Assembly: GCA_021736135.1 (NCBI GenBank)
Contig: JAIPGO010000026.1
Coordinates: forward strand, 1 to 40,659
Origin: Candidatus Cloacimonadota bacterium
GTDB taxonomy: Bacteria; Cloacimonadota; Cloacimonadia; Cloacimonadales; TCS61
Direction of reading: 5' to 3'
Length of the DNA stretch: 40,659 nucleotides
The translations under genes were made by a program, and so were the position numbers. Positions 1 to 8,867 of this stretch are shown here, in pieces. The notes below the pieces were generated by a model. The model worked only from the letters and a program-made list of their open reading frames with translations. It ran no database searches and was not told the DNA's origin. Numbering within the stretch: position 1 is the stretch's first letter; each line of letters opens with the position of its first letter.

Positions 1-165
1 AAAACGAAAACAGTGATAAGTGACTTTATAATAGATACTTATAAGTGTACTAACTTGAACTGAAATTGCCAGAAAACAATAATTGTGCATTATTATTGAT
101 ATTATTCAGCATAAGTTATTGAAAAGGAGTGCCTGAAAGGGAACAGTCTCGTGCACTTAGTGGTT

Positions 166-516
166 ATTTCAATTAAATTGCTGGCATCCCCCCGTTTTAT
201 TATTCATGATTTGTGGTAACTTCTTATTTTATAAAGTAATATTTAGGATTCATTTCTTATAATTCCCGGTACGGGATATATTTGTATAGCGTAAGGTTGC
301 ACAGAAGGTGCTACCTTATGTAAAAAATGAGCCCCTCCCCCACCCCATCGGCGCTGCGCGCCGATGGGGTGGGGGTATATGCATCATTCATAAGGTAGTC
401 TCGGAGTACCGAGCCAACCTTACGCTATACGAATATATCCCTTTCAGAGAAATGAAACTTCACAAAAGGCGAGATATTTAAAAATTTCGGGGGGATGCGA
501 AATTTCAATTAAATTG
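166..516. mobile_element. MITE-like non-autonomous repeat element
   Basis: Non-coding block with symmetrical ends. A 15-bp direct repeat (ATTTCAATTAAATTG) lies at 166-180 and again at 502-516. Three bases inside each copy is an 11-bp inverted repeat, GCATCCCCCCG at 184-194 and its complement at 488-498. Between them sits a large nested hairpin (273-441). Direct repeats outside inverted ends are the classic layout of a transposed element with target duplication. No transposase frame lies inside, so it would need a partner in trans. A near copy of the left end, without this direct repeat, occurs at 23009-23029, which supports a dispersed family. The structure is seen directly; the mobile origin is inferred. 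Confidence 0.55.
273..441. repeat. Nested long hairpin with GC-rich core
   Basis: Three nested inverted repeats share one centre. The outer 27-bp arms (273-299 and 415-441) pair with one mismatch. The middle 10-bp arms are 311-320 and 389-398. The perfect 18-bp core arms (337-354 and 358-375) enclose a 3-base loop TGC. The core is nearly all G+C in an AT-rich setting. There is no T-run after the core, so it does not look like a simple intrinsic terminator. As RNA or single-stranded DNA it should form a very stable cruciform-like structure. Confidence 0.8.
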
Positions 517-607
517 TTATTGACAGAAATATTATTGTGATAAAAAAAAATTATTTTATAAATTAAATGGAAATTCGATTTGGGCTGTGTATTAACTGGA
601 GGTGATA

Positions 608-2113
608 GTGAAAAAAGAAGTTATATTATTTATCTTACTAATTATAAGTGTAATATCTCAATTATCCGGTCAGGATGAACTGGAAGCAATTAGTACCTGG
701 GAAAATCAATGGGGTTTGTCATTCCGATGTCAGAATTATAACCGGGGTGGAAGTGATCTGAATAATGACGGTTATGATGATTACATCCACTGGAATCCAG
801 AAGCAACCTATAGTTTTCAGTTTTTTATGGGAGCTGCTGATCTTAATACAACCAGTAATTTCACGATAGAAGTACCATTTGGCAGTGGTGGCATTACCTG
901 GGGAGGTGATCTGAACGGGGACGGATATATGGATATGGTTTTTACGATCATTAATGACTGGAATGATCCGGGAGAAATCCATATCTGCCTGGGTGGAGAT
1001 ATTATTGATCTTGAGCCTGAATTCATCCTGGAGGGAGAAGACTATGGTTTTGGTGCACAGGGATATAATGGAGGATATGATTTTAATGGAGATGGTTATG
1101 ATGACCTGTTGATTTGGACAATCGGATCAACACCTTTCGGGAATGGACGTATCCAGATTATTTCTGGAGGAGAGGAATTTGATACCGAACCGGATTTTCA
1201 GCTAACAGGCAATTACGGAGATGAACTTGGGAAATATAGAGCAGTTTGTGATCTTAATGGAGACGGATATGACGATCTGATTGTGAGCAGATATGAAAGT
1301 ATAGAAGGTCCGGTTAGATATGAATTGTATCTGGGTGGCTCCGAAATGGATACAGTTTGTGATCATATATTAATTGAAGAATGCCTGGCGGGAGAATTTT
1401 GTATAATGGCAGGTGATCATAATGGTGACAACATAGAGGAAGTAATAATCGGTATCGGAGCTAACGGATTATTGGGAAGTTATTATATTGATCAAGAAGG
1501 TGAATTAATATGCGAGCAGAATAATCTTGAGGATCCCAGCCATATAATGTCAGTTGATGTAAATGGAGACCAGTTTACAGACATTCTATCCTGGAATCCT
1601 TACCAGGATACTATTAAAGTATATTATGGAGGACCAGGCAGTGATTATGAATCTGATATTCTGCTGCCATATCCGGAAGGGCTGGTGCACTTATTCATGT
1701 GCAATACAGGGGATGTTAATGGAGATGGACAAAACGAAATCCTGATCAATAATGCCTCTAATAACATTCTTGGCAATACGGCGACGATTTATGGACTTCC
1801 GGGGAGCAATGCTCGGAGAGAATGTGTAATTGAAAATGGAAAATGGAAAATTGAAAATTATCCCAATCCGTTTAATCCCAGTACGGTGATTGAATATGCG
1901 ATAGTCGAAGCTGGAGATGTTGAACTCAGTATATATAATATCAGAGGTCAACTGGTTAAATGTTTGGTGAATGAGCAACGAGAACCGGGAATTTACCATG
2001 TAAGTTGGGACGGTAATGATAAGGCAAATAAACCAGTATCCAGCGGAATTTATTTCAGCGTGATGAAAGCCGGAAATGAATTTATCAGAGATCGGATGAT
2101 CCTTTTGAAATAA
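608..2113 (+). CDS. Secreted FG-GAP/VCBS-repeat protein with type IX-like sorting domain
   Basis: About 501 residues. A GTG at 608 is preferred because GGAGG at 598-602 lies 5 bases upstream; an in-frame GTG at 602 would overlap that site. The N-terminus is a signal peptide (KKE, then a hydrophobic run to about residue 21). The body carries seven calcium-loop-like motifs of the D-x-N-x-D-G-x-x-D type (for example DLNNDGYDD, DFNGDGYDD, DVNGDGQNE), spaced as in FG-GAP/integrin-type beta-propellers. The last ~85 residues form a sorting domain with YPNPFNPS, YNIRGQLV and SSGIYF. It is probably exported and displayed or released at the cell surface; the ligand is unknown. A short AAAATGG/AAAATT-rich stretch encodes the linker before the sorting domain. 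Confidence 0.85.
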   Translation: MKKEVILFILLIISVISQLSGQDELEAISTWENQWGLSFRCQNYNRGGSDLNNDGYDDYIHWNPEATYSFQFFMGAADLNTTSNFTIEVPFGSGGITWGGDLNGDGYMDMVFTIINDWNDPGEIHICLGGDIIDLEPEFILEGEDYGFGAQGYNGGYDFNGDGYDDLLIWTIGSTPFGNGRIQIISGGEEFDTEPDFQLTGNYGDELGKYRAVCDLNGDGYDDLIVSRYESIEGPVRYELYLGGSEMDTVCDHILIEECLAGEFCIMAGDHNGDNIEEVIIGIGANGLLGSYYIDQEGELICEQNNLEDPSHIMSVDVNGDQFTDILSWNPYQDTIKVYYGGPGSDYESDILLPYPEGLVHLFMCNTGDVNGDGQNEILINNASNNILGNTATIYGLPGSNARRECVIENGKWKIENYPNPFNPSTVIEYAIVEAGDVELSIYNIRGQLVKCLVNEQREPGIYHVSWDGNDKANKPVSSGIYFSVMKAGNEFIRDRMILLK

Positions 2114-2203
2114 TTTTGAAATATGAATGATAAATCAGGACAAGTAAAGTAATTGTATAATAACCTGATGTCTCTAACGGGACGGCAGGACTAAAATGAA
2201 GGA

Positions 2204-4624
2204 ATGAAGATTATGAGAGTTTTAGCTTTTTTCTTTATTGTATTATGCATTCCAATAATGCTGTGCTGTGATATCCTGGAAGTTGATATTGCTGGCAATT
2301 ATGAGTATCAGATCATCCAGGAAGCCATCAATGCTTCTGCAACAGGGGATACTGTATTAGTTCATCCGGGAAGATATTATGAGAATATCAATCTGAATGG
2401 ACACAATATTACACTGACAAGTCTTTACATACAGGAACCATTACAGACTTACATCGATTCCACTATCATTGATGGAAATTATCAAGGAAGCTGCCTAATA
2501 ATCGAGAATGGTGAAACAGCAAGAGTCAATGGTTTTACTCTGATCAATAACGAAAATGGTTTAAGCGTTTTCTGGGATGACTATTCCTGGTTTGCCGGTG
2601 GTGGTATATACATTAAACTTGAGAGTAATGTTACTTTATCGAATTGCACGGTAAGAAATTGCTTTTCTACGTGGGGAGGAGGAGTAGCTGTATCTCAGGC
2701 TGCGAATTGTCTTATCAGGAATGTTGATATTTATCAGAACCAGGCAATGATCTGTGGGGGAGGATTATATGTAAATGCTGCTGCTGCAAATCTGGACAAC
2801 AGTGATCAATGCAGTATTTATAATAATATTTCTTCAACTGGCATGGATATCTTTTTTAATGAGAATCCTGAAATCGTAGAATTATACCTGGAAACGGGAA
2901 GTATGATCTGCAGCGAACCAGATTATTTTTATATAGCAGAGCAAAATTCACCTGATGTTATCATTGAATGTCAAAACAGCTTTTTCTCAACTGTAAATCA
3001 GGACATCTATGTAGCACCCTGGGGTGATGACAGTTTTTCAGGTACGAATCCCGGTACCCCCCTGAAATCGATAGTATATGCTTTACAGATCATTGAATCT
3101 GATAGTCTTAATCCCAAAACGATTCATCTTGCTGAAGGAACATACTCCAATTCTGAAAACGGTCAGATATATCCATGTGCAGTGAAATCGGATATAAAAA
3201 TGCAGGGAGAAGATATTGAGAATACTATTCTGGATGGTGAATTATTAAATTCAATATTTTCGATCTATTATCAAAAAAACATATACCTATCCGATATTAA
3301 AATCATAGATTGCCGTTATTCAGGAGTTTATGGCGCAATAGCCTGCTGGGGATCAAGAGATATCCGATATAATAATTTTATTATTGAAAATTGTATTTGC
3401 AATGATTTCTGTGGACTTACTACGCACACAAGCGAAAATGTTATTATCGAAAATGTTGTTATTCAAAACACTGAAAGTGCATATTATGATTTAATCTGTT
3501 TTATTGACCTCTTAAGCAGTATCACGTTTAATAATATAATAGCTAACAATCTCTCAATAACGCATAATGATTCATCCGATCTTGGTTTTGTACTAAATTA
3601 TTCTGATGCCAGATTCAGGAATTCAATAATTTCAAATTTCTTTTCACATGAAGGTAAATTGTTCCGGTATTTGAATGACAATGAAATTGCTGCAGAAAAC
3701 ACACTGGAATTTTCTAATGTGCTGGTAATAAATAATGAACTCCATCAGACGTCAGTAAATAATAGCTTGATCTCTATGGAAAACCACTTTCAGCCGGTTT
3801 ATATAAGTAATTGTACATTTGCAAATAATCAGAGTTTCCACAGGTTTTTTCTCACTTCCGGACTGGTAGAATTTTATAATAATATATTTTATAATCTGGA
3901 GATTTTTGATCAGTTATATATGAATAATGAAATTAATTTTGTGCCTTGTGAAGTAGTGTTGAAAAATAATCTTCTCGGTGGCGGGATGTACATTGCTTCT
4001 AATTGGGACTATGTAATTGCAGAAGATAATCTCTGGCATTATTTTCCGGAATTTTATGGAGAAGATGATCCATATATAAATGAAGGTATGCCGGATTATT
4101 ATCAACTTAGCGAAAATTCACCCTGCATTGATGCGGGAACCCCAGATACACTGGGACTTCATATTCCATCTATTGATCTGGCCGGAAATCAACGTGTCTG
4201 GAATGGTATTATCGATATGGGATGTTATGAATGGAATCCGGACGTGGAAAACGAGGAAGAATTGATAATTGATATTGGACAATGGATGATTAGAAATTAT
4301 CCTAATCCGGTTTATCTTAAAAATGAAAGAGGTATAGTCTTTCTGGAATTTACTTTGCCGGAAATCCCAGTCATTAATCCCATAATAAATATCTATAATC
4401 TTAGAGGTCAGAAAGTTAAGTCAATTCAACTGACGCAAAGTCTCAGCGGACTGGCACGCATTGCAGGACTTGCAACATCCGAAACTCAGCGAGGTGAAGC
4501 CTATTCCATAGTCTGGGATTGCCGGAATGATAGCGGGAAAACGGTTTCTTCAGGAGTATATTTCTATACATTATCAGTGGATGATCAGGTTTTAGGAGCG
4601 AATAAACTGCTGATCTTGAGATGA
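2204..4624 (+). CDS. Secreted parallel beta-helix protein with choice-of-anchor and sorting domains
   Basis: 806 residues from the ATG at 2204; an ATG at 2213 (803 residues) is equally possible and is better spaced from AAGGA at 2199-2203. The N-terminal hydrophobic stretch is a signal peptide. Residues ~25-640 are rich in Asn/Ile/Gly with short repeats such as NCTVRNC and GGGIYI, typical of right-handed pectin-lyase-like helices. A second helix start, DIYVAPWGDDSFSGTNPGTP, resembles DUF1565-type proteins. ENSPCIDAG...DLAGNQRVWNG...DMGCYEW is a choice-of-anchor Q-like segment. The C-terminus is a sorting domain (NYPNPVY, YNLRGQKV, SSGVYFY) carrying about a dozen extra residues before the last strands. 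Polysaccharide binding or cleavage is possible, but no catalytic residues can be assigned. Confidence 0.8.
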   Translation: MKIMRVLAFFFIVLCIPIMLCCDILEVDIAGNYEYQIIQEAINASATGDTVLVHPGRYYENINLNGHNITLTSLYIQEPLQTYIDSTIIDGNYQGSCLIIENGETARVNGFTLINNENGLSVFWDDYSWFAGGGIYIKLESNVTLSNCTVRNCFSTWGGGVAVSQAANCLIRNVDIYQNQAMICGGGLYVNAAAANLDNSDQCSIYNNISSTGMDIFFNENPEIVELYLETGSMICSEPDYFYIAEQNSPDVIIECQNSFFSTVNQDIYVAPWGDDSFSGTNPGTPLKSIVYALQIIESDSLNPKTIHLAEGTYSNSENGQIYPCAVKSDIKMQGEDIENTILDGELLNSIFSIYYQKNIYLSDIKIIDCRYSGVYGAIACWGSRDIRYNNFIIENCICNDFCGLTTHTSENVIIENVVIQNTESAYYDLICFIDLLSSITFNNIIANNLSITHNDSSDLGFVLNYSDARFRNSIISNFFSHEGKLFRYLNDNEIAAENTLEFSNVLVINNELHQTSVNNSLISMENHFQPVYISNCTFANNQSFHRFFLTSGLVEFYNNIFYNLEIFDQLYMNNEINFVPCEVVLKNNLLGGGMYIASNWDYVIAEDNLWHYFPEFYGEDDPYINEGMPDYYQLSENSPCIDAGTPDTLGLHIPSIDLAGNQRVWNGIIDMGCYEWNPDVENEEELIIDIGQWMIRNYPNPVYLKNERGIVFLEFTLPEIPVINPIINIYNLRGQKVKSIQLTQSLSGLARIAGLATSETQRGEAYSIVWDCRNDSGKTVSSGVYFYTLSVDDQVLGANKLLILR

Positions 4625-5037
4625 AGATTAGATCAACTGCGGATTAAGAGGATAAAGCGGATTGAAGAAAAGGTGAACTTTCTTTAAGATGTTTAAATTT
4701 TCATGTTTTTTGTATTTATCCGTAAAATCCTTTTAATCCGCGGTTGCTTTATGGAGTACATTAACAGTGTTAATGTGAGAAAACGCAGTTTTCTCAATCC
4801 AGACACCGGCTGATCATGTAAAATAGAAGATTATATCAACAGCGGACTCAGGAGACAAAGCGGACACAGAGGACGCAGGAAAGAGACGTAGCTTAATACT
4901 CCTGAGTTAAGGTTTTTTTTGATCAAACTGGAAAGTTTGATCTACGTTGCAATATTCAGTATTGATTTTTTATTGACCATAATGGGGTATTATTAATAAA
5001 GACTAATTGGCTTATAGATTATATACATGGAGAAAAG
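4625..5037. repeat. Intergenic region with degenerate repeats and palindromes
   Basis: No convincing gene in 413 bases. Bases 4623-4661 and 4826-4864 are direct repeats, matching at 32 of 39 positions by eye, around a GCGGA...AAAGCGGA theme. The reverse complement of 4635-4653 recurs at 4727-4745 with two mismatches. Two 19-base palindromes abut exactly at 4758-4776 (arms ACATTAACA) and 4777-4795 (arms GAGAAAAC). A perfect 9-bp hairpin with a GGAA loop is at 4921-4942. A TTGACC box at 4973-4978 may belong to the promoter of the following operon, but no clear -10 is visible. Confidence 0.6.
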
Positions 5038-5910
5038 ATGAATAGAAATCAGGCGGCAAAACAGGAAGGTTGGGTTTCGGTAATAGTGAATCTGCTGTTA
5101 TTTATCTTGAAATACTGGGCAGGAGTAATGAGTAATTCAGTGGCAATGATCGCGGATGCGTGGCATACACTAAGTGATTCCATTACATCCATAATTGTAT
5201 TGATCAGTGCCAGGATATCTATTAAGCCGGCAGATCGTAATCATCCATACGGGCATGGCAGAGCGGAATTGATCGCCTCCCTGATCATTGGTGTGCTTCT
5301 GGGCGTGGTGAGTTTTGAATTTCTGCGGGAAGCAGTTCATCGTTTCAGCATCCATGAATCCGCCACATTCGGCAAAACAGCCATAATAGTAACCTGCATA
5401 TCGATAGTTTTAAAAGAGGGATTAGCGCAATATGCGATGCGTTACGGTAAGAAATATAAACTATTGAGTCTGGAAGCGGACGGGAAACATCATCGCAGCG
5501 ATGCGCTGTCATCAGTTGTTGTACTGGCAGGCATCCTGATAAGCGCTAAATTCTGGTGGATAGATTCGTTACTGGGCGTTTTAGTGGCAGTAATCATCGG
5601 GTTTGCGGCATTTGAAGTATTACAGAAGTCAGCAGATAAATTACTGGGCAATAAATCTGAGGAAGAAGTGGTGGTGCAGGTGGAATCGGTCTGCAAAGAA
5701 ATGGCAGAATCCTGCGGAATAGATCTGCAGCCACATCATTTTCATGAACATGTTTACGGACAGCATACGGAAGTGACATTTCATGTATTCGTTCCCGGCA
5801 ACTGGGAAATAACGAAGGGTCATAATTTGATCGAGGAGATTGAAGTAGTGCTCAGGCAGCGTTATCAGATCGAAGCGACCATACATCTGGAACCGAAAGG
5901 GGATATTTAA
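5038..5910 (+). CDS. Cation diffusion facilitator family metal efflux transporter
   Basis: 290 residues, the normal length for a CDF transporter that exchanges divalent metal ions (zinc, iron, manganese or cadmium) for protons across the inner membrane. Paired metal-binding helices are visible: DAWHTLSDS around residue 40 and EADGKHHRSDALSS around residue 145, with the HPYGHGRAE loop between them. Several hydrophobic helices fill residues ~10-200. The C-terminal ~80 residues form the cytoplasmic domain, with a His-rich HHFHEHVYGQH stretch that could sense metal. A GGAGAAAAG site precedes the ATG. It is the first gene of a tightly packed operon, with trmB one base downstream. The substrate cannot be decided from sequence alone. 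Confidence 0.92.
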   Translation: MNRNQAAKQEGWVSVIVNLLLFILKYWAGVMSNSVAMIADAWHTLSDSITSIIVLISARISIKPADRNHPYGHGRAELIASLIIGVLLGVVSFEFLREAVHRFSIHESATFGKTAIIVTCISIVLKEGLAQYAMRYGKKYKLLSLEADGKHHRSDALSSVVVLAGILISAKFWWIDSLLGVLVAVIIGFAAFEVLQKSADKLLGNKSEEEVVVQVESVCKEMAESCGIDLQPHHFHEHVYGQHTEVTFHVFVPGNWEITKGHNLIEEIEVVLRQRYQIEATIHLEPKGDI

Positions 5911-5911
5911 A

Positions 5912-6580
5912 GTGTCAAAAATTCTGAGCACAAAGCTGACCGAAATGATAGAACGAAAACGGGCCTACTTTCAGTTATGCTATCAGGAAAGCGAGCAAAT
6001 CAATTTTGGGGAAGTGTTTGGCAATAATAATCCGGTATATCTGGAAATCGGTTGCGGACGTGGGGAGTTTCTGGTGAAACAATCGCTGCTGGAATGGCAG
6101 TGCAATTTTGTAGGCGTGGAAATGAAAGGTAACCGGCTTGACCTGATATTGCGCCAGTTAGATGAGGAGCGTCACCGGAATGTACGGCTATTGGATATTT
6201 ATATAGATGCACAAACGATAAGTTATTTTCCGGCAAAATCGCTGAGAAAGATATTCATTATTCAGCCCGACCCGTGGCCTAAAAGAACTCATCATAGAAG
6301 AAGATTGATCAATCATGCCTTTCTGGATATGCTTTCCCTGCTTCTGGAGCAGAGAGGAATTTTGGAAATCCAGACGGATCATGAAGAATATGCGCACTGG
6401 ATATTGAAACATCTGGCAGAGCGTCGGGATTTTATGCCGGTTTATGGAGGTGTGAGTAAAATACCGCGGCATGGGCATATAGTAACTTATTTTGAGGAAA
6501 AGAAAATGCGGGAAGGTTTTTCACCTTTATATATAACCTACCGCAAAAAGAAAGTTGTATCCGAAACTGAGGAGAACTAA
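5912..6580 (+). CDS. trmB: tRNA (guanine-N7-)-methyltransferase TrmB
   Basis: 222 residues. It transfers a methyl group from S-adenosylmethionine to N7 of G46 in the tRNA variable loop. The SAM-binding motif EIGCGRGEFL lies near residue 45, followed by the GVEMK strand. The family signature QPDPWPKRTHHRRR lies near residue 117. The GTG start follows the previous stop by one base and is preceded by AAAGGGG. The C-terminus (HIVTYFE, then PLYITYRKKK) matches the usual TrmB end. Likely translationally coupled to its neighbours. Confidence 0.95.
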   Translation: MSKILSTKLTEMIERKRAYFQLCYQESEQINFGEVFGNNNPVYLEIGCGRGEFLVKQSLLEWQCNFVGVEMKGNRLDLILRQLDEERHRNVRLLDIYIDAQTISYFPAKSLRKIFIIQPDPWPKRTHHRRRLINHAFLDMLSLLLEQRGILEIQTDHEEYAHWILKHLAERRDFMPVYGGVSKIPRHGHIVTYFEEKKMREGFSPLYITYRKKKVVSETEEN

Positions 6581-6581
6581 A

Positions 6582-7739
6582 ATGGATTTAAGGCGATTTA
6601 GAGAGATTTTTCGCAACAAGATAGATGAAGATGAGCAGCACTATTCACAATATGCCTGCAAAGATGAGGCAGCGAGAAGAGCCGTGATACATGCGCACCA
6701 GTCCGTACGCAGTGAATTTGCGCGGGATCGTGACAGTATTTTGTATAGTGGTGCTTACCGGCGCTACCAGGGAAAGACGCAGGTTTTTTCCTTTACGAAT
6801 CAGATAGATGAAGAGATGACGAATCGCGGGTTGCATACCACCTACGTATCTCAGATCAGCCGGACAATCGGCAAGTTTCTGGGTTTGAACCTGGAATTGA
6901 TCGAGGCCATAGCTTTAGGGCATGATCTGGGACATACACCTTTTGGTCATGATGGGGAAGTAGCGCTCAGCGAGTGCTGCCAGAATCATGGACTTGGTCA
7001 TTTTCATCATAATATTCAGAGTCTACGCATCGTGGACATCATCAGCCGCAACGGCAGAGGTTTGAACCTTACATTTCAAGTGCGTGACGGAATAATTTCG
7101 CATGACGGGGAAGTGCATAATACAATATTAAAACCGGACTGGGAAAAGACAGAGGCAGATTTTAAAGATTATATAGCGCGTAAAAAGTTAGGGGAGAACG
7201 TGAAATGGATGCCGGCAACCATGGAAGGCTGCGTAGTGAGAATATCTGATACCATAGCATATATCGGTCAGGATATTGAGGATGCCATCAGGTTGAATAT
7301 TTTAAAACGAACCGAATTACCCAAAGATTGCGTGGAATACCTGGGTGACCGCAACAGTAGCATTATAGACACTCTGGTGAAAAGCGTGATCGTGAACAGC
7401 CTGGGCAAAGATTACATAGCCTTTGATGAGGATACTTCACATTACCTGCTGGAACTGAAGAAATTCAATTATGCCAGGATTTATACAAATGAGAATGTGA
7501 AAAAAGCTAAGGAAGTGATCCGCAAAAGTATGATCCTCTTATTTGATGAATATCTGCAGGACATTATAACGCAGAGGAAAGAATCAAAAATATTCCGGCA
7601 TTTTTTCAACCATAAGAATGAGGAATATTGTGAAAACTATTCAGCCGAAGAAAAGGTCAGGGATTTTCTTTCTACTATGACTGACCGCTATTTTAACGAA
7701 GAAGTGAAAAGCTATTTCGTGCCGGCAAGCAACGTTTAA
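6582..7739 (+). CDS. dgt: HD-domain deoxyguanosinetriphosphate triphosphohydrolase-like protein
   Basis: 385 residues from the ATG at 6582; the frame extends a little upstream into trmB, but GAGGAG just before the ATG supports this start. The family removes triphosphate from dNTPs to give deoxynucleosides. The HD metal site reads GHDLGHTPFGHDGE near residue 110. RDRDSILYSGAYRRYQGKTQV and the later IADTIAY-like RISDTIAYIGQDIED complete the catalytic set. The length fits the shorter bacterial dGTPase-like class rather than the ~500-residue Escherichia coli enzyme, so substrate range could be broader than dGTP. It starts one base after trmB and ends 19 bases before prfB. Confidence 0.88.
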   Translation: MDLRRFREIFRNKIDEDEQHYSQYACKDEAARRAVIHAHQSVRSEFARDRDSILYSGAYRRYQGKTQVFSFTNQIDEEMTNRGLHTTYVSQISRTIGKFLGLNLELIEAIALGHDLGHTPFGHDGEVALSECCQNHGLGHFHHNIQSLRIVDIISRNGRGLNLTFQVRDGIISHDGEVHNTILKPDWEKTEADFKDYIARKKLGENVKWMPATMEGCVVRISDTIAYIGQDIEDAIRLNILKRTELPKDCVEYLGDRNSSIIDTLVKSVIVNSLGKDYIAFDEDTSHYLLELKKFNYARIYTNENVKKAKEVIRKSMILLFDEYLQDIITQRKESKIFRHFFNHKNEEYCENYSAEEKVRDFLSTMTDRYFNEEVKSYFVPASNV

Positions 7740-7758
7740 TAAAAATCAGGAGATAAAA

Positions 7759-8866
7759 ATGGAATTATTCGATTTGGAAAAACAGATTGAAGAACTGGGA
7801 GAGCAGATAATCTCAATCAGGAGGTTACTTTGACTTTGAACAATTGGAAAAGGAAATTATCGAATTAGAAAAGCTGATGAATGCGCCGGATTTCTGGAGT
7901 GACCCGGCGAAGGCTCAGAAAGTAAGTAAAGAGATAAGCGTAAAAAAGCTTCTGCAGGAACAGATCAGGAAACTCAGTACGATCAAGGATGATCTGGATA
8001 CATATCTGATTATGTTGGAAGAGGATTTCAGCGAAGAGCTGCTGAAGGAAGCAGAGAAATGCCTTTCCAGTAACCGTGCTTACGTAAATGAAGCCGAAAT
8101 ACAGGTGCTTTTGAGCGAGTCATCCGACCATTGCAGTGCCGTTATGGCAATTCATCCCGGGGCAGGTGGCACGGAATCCCAGGACTGGGCGGATATGCTA
8201 TTGCGGATGTATCGTCGCTGGGCGGAAACTAATAACCGGAAATTTGAGATCATTGATTATCAGCCGGGTGATGAAGCCGGATTGAAGAGCGTAACCGTAG
8301 AAATACTAGGCGATTATGCTTATGGATTATTAAAAACCGAGATCGGAATTCACCGGTTGGTGCGTATTTCACCATTTAATGCCCAGGGAAAACGGCAGAC
8401 GTCTTTTGCTTCGGTATTCGTTTACCCTTTGATAGACGAAACAATTGAAGTTGATATCGATCCGGTAGATCTGCGCATTGATACATATCGTGCCAGCGGA
8501 AAGGGTGGACAGGGTGTAAACACAACAGATTCGGCGGTGCGTATTACGCATTTACCCACAAATATTGTGGTTGCCTGCCAGAATGAACGCTCCCAAATGA
8601 AGAACAAGTCAACAGCAATGCAGGTATTACGCTCCAGACTATATCAATATTACCTTGAAGAACGTCAGAAGGAGCAGCAGAAAGTGGAAAATACCAAAAC
8701 AGATATAAGTTGGGGGAACCAGATACGCAGCTACGTTTTTCATCCCTATCAGATGGTGAAAGACCATCGTACAGAGCATGAGACGGGTAATACATCTTCC
8801 GTGATGGATGGTAATCTGAATCCGTTTATCTATGCCTTTCTAAAATTTTTAGCAGAAAGGAATTGA
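7759..8866 (+). CDS. prfB: Peptide chain release factor 2, expressed by +1 frameshift
   Basis: Translation starts at the ATG at 7759 (AGGAGA upstream), reads 24 codons and meets an in-frame TGA at 7831-7833. A +1 shift at CTT-T continues at GAC (7832) to the stop at 8866, giving 368 residues in total, the normal RF2 length. The protein recognises UGA and UAA stop codons and triggers peptide release. The catalytic GGQ lies in ASGKGGQGVNTTDSAVR, and the codon-recognition tripeptide SPF is visible in VRISPFNAQGKRQTSF. Calling the gene from the first ATG of the downstream frame alone would lose the N-terminus. It sits between the dgt-like gene and uppS. Confidence 0.95.
7819..7834 (+). promoter_or_regulatory. 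Programmed +1 frameshift site of prfB
   Basis: AGGAGG (7819-7824) acts as an internal Shine-Dalgarno element, separated by three bases (TTA) from the slippery codon CTT, then TGA and C (7828-7834). This is the same order and spacing as the Escherichia coli prfB site. When RF2 is scarce, slow termination at UGA allows the shift, which gives autoregulation. The mechanism is established for the family; the site is seen directly here. Confidence 0.95.
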
Positions 8867-8867
8867 A

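Noticed and set aside
520-525. TTGACA boxes here and at 22500-22495, 37921-37916, 38002-38007 and 40564-40569 as sigma-70 promoters
   Set aside because: No TATAAT-like hexamer lies at 16-18 bases from any of them, so they are mentioned only as possible -35 sites.
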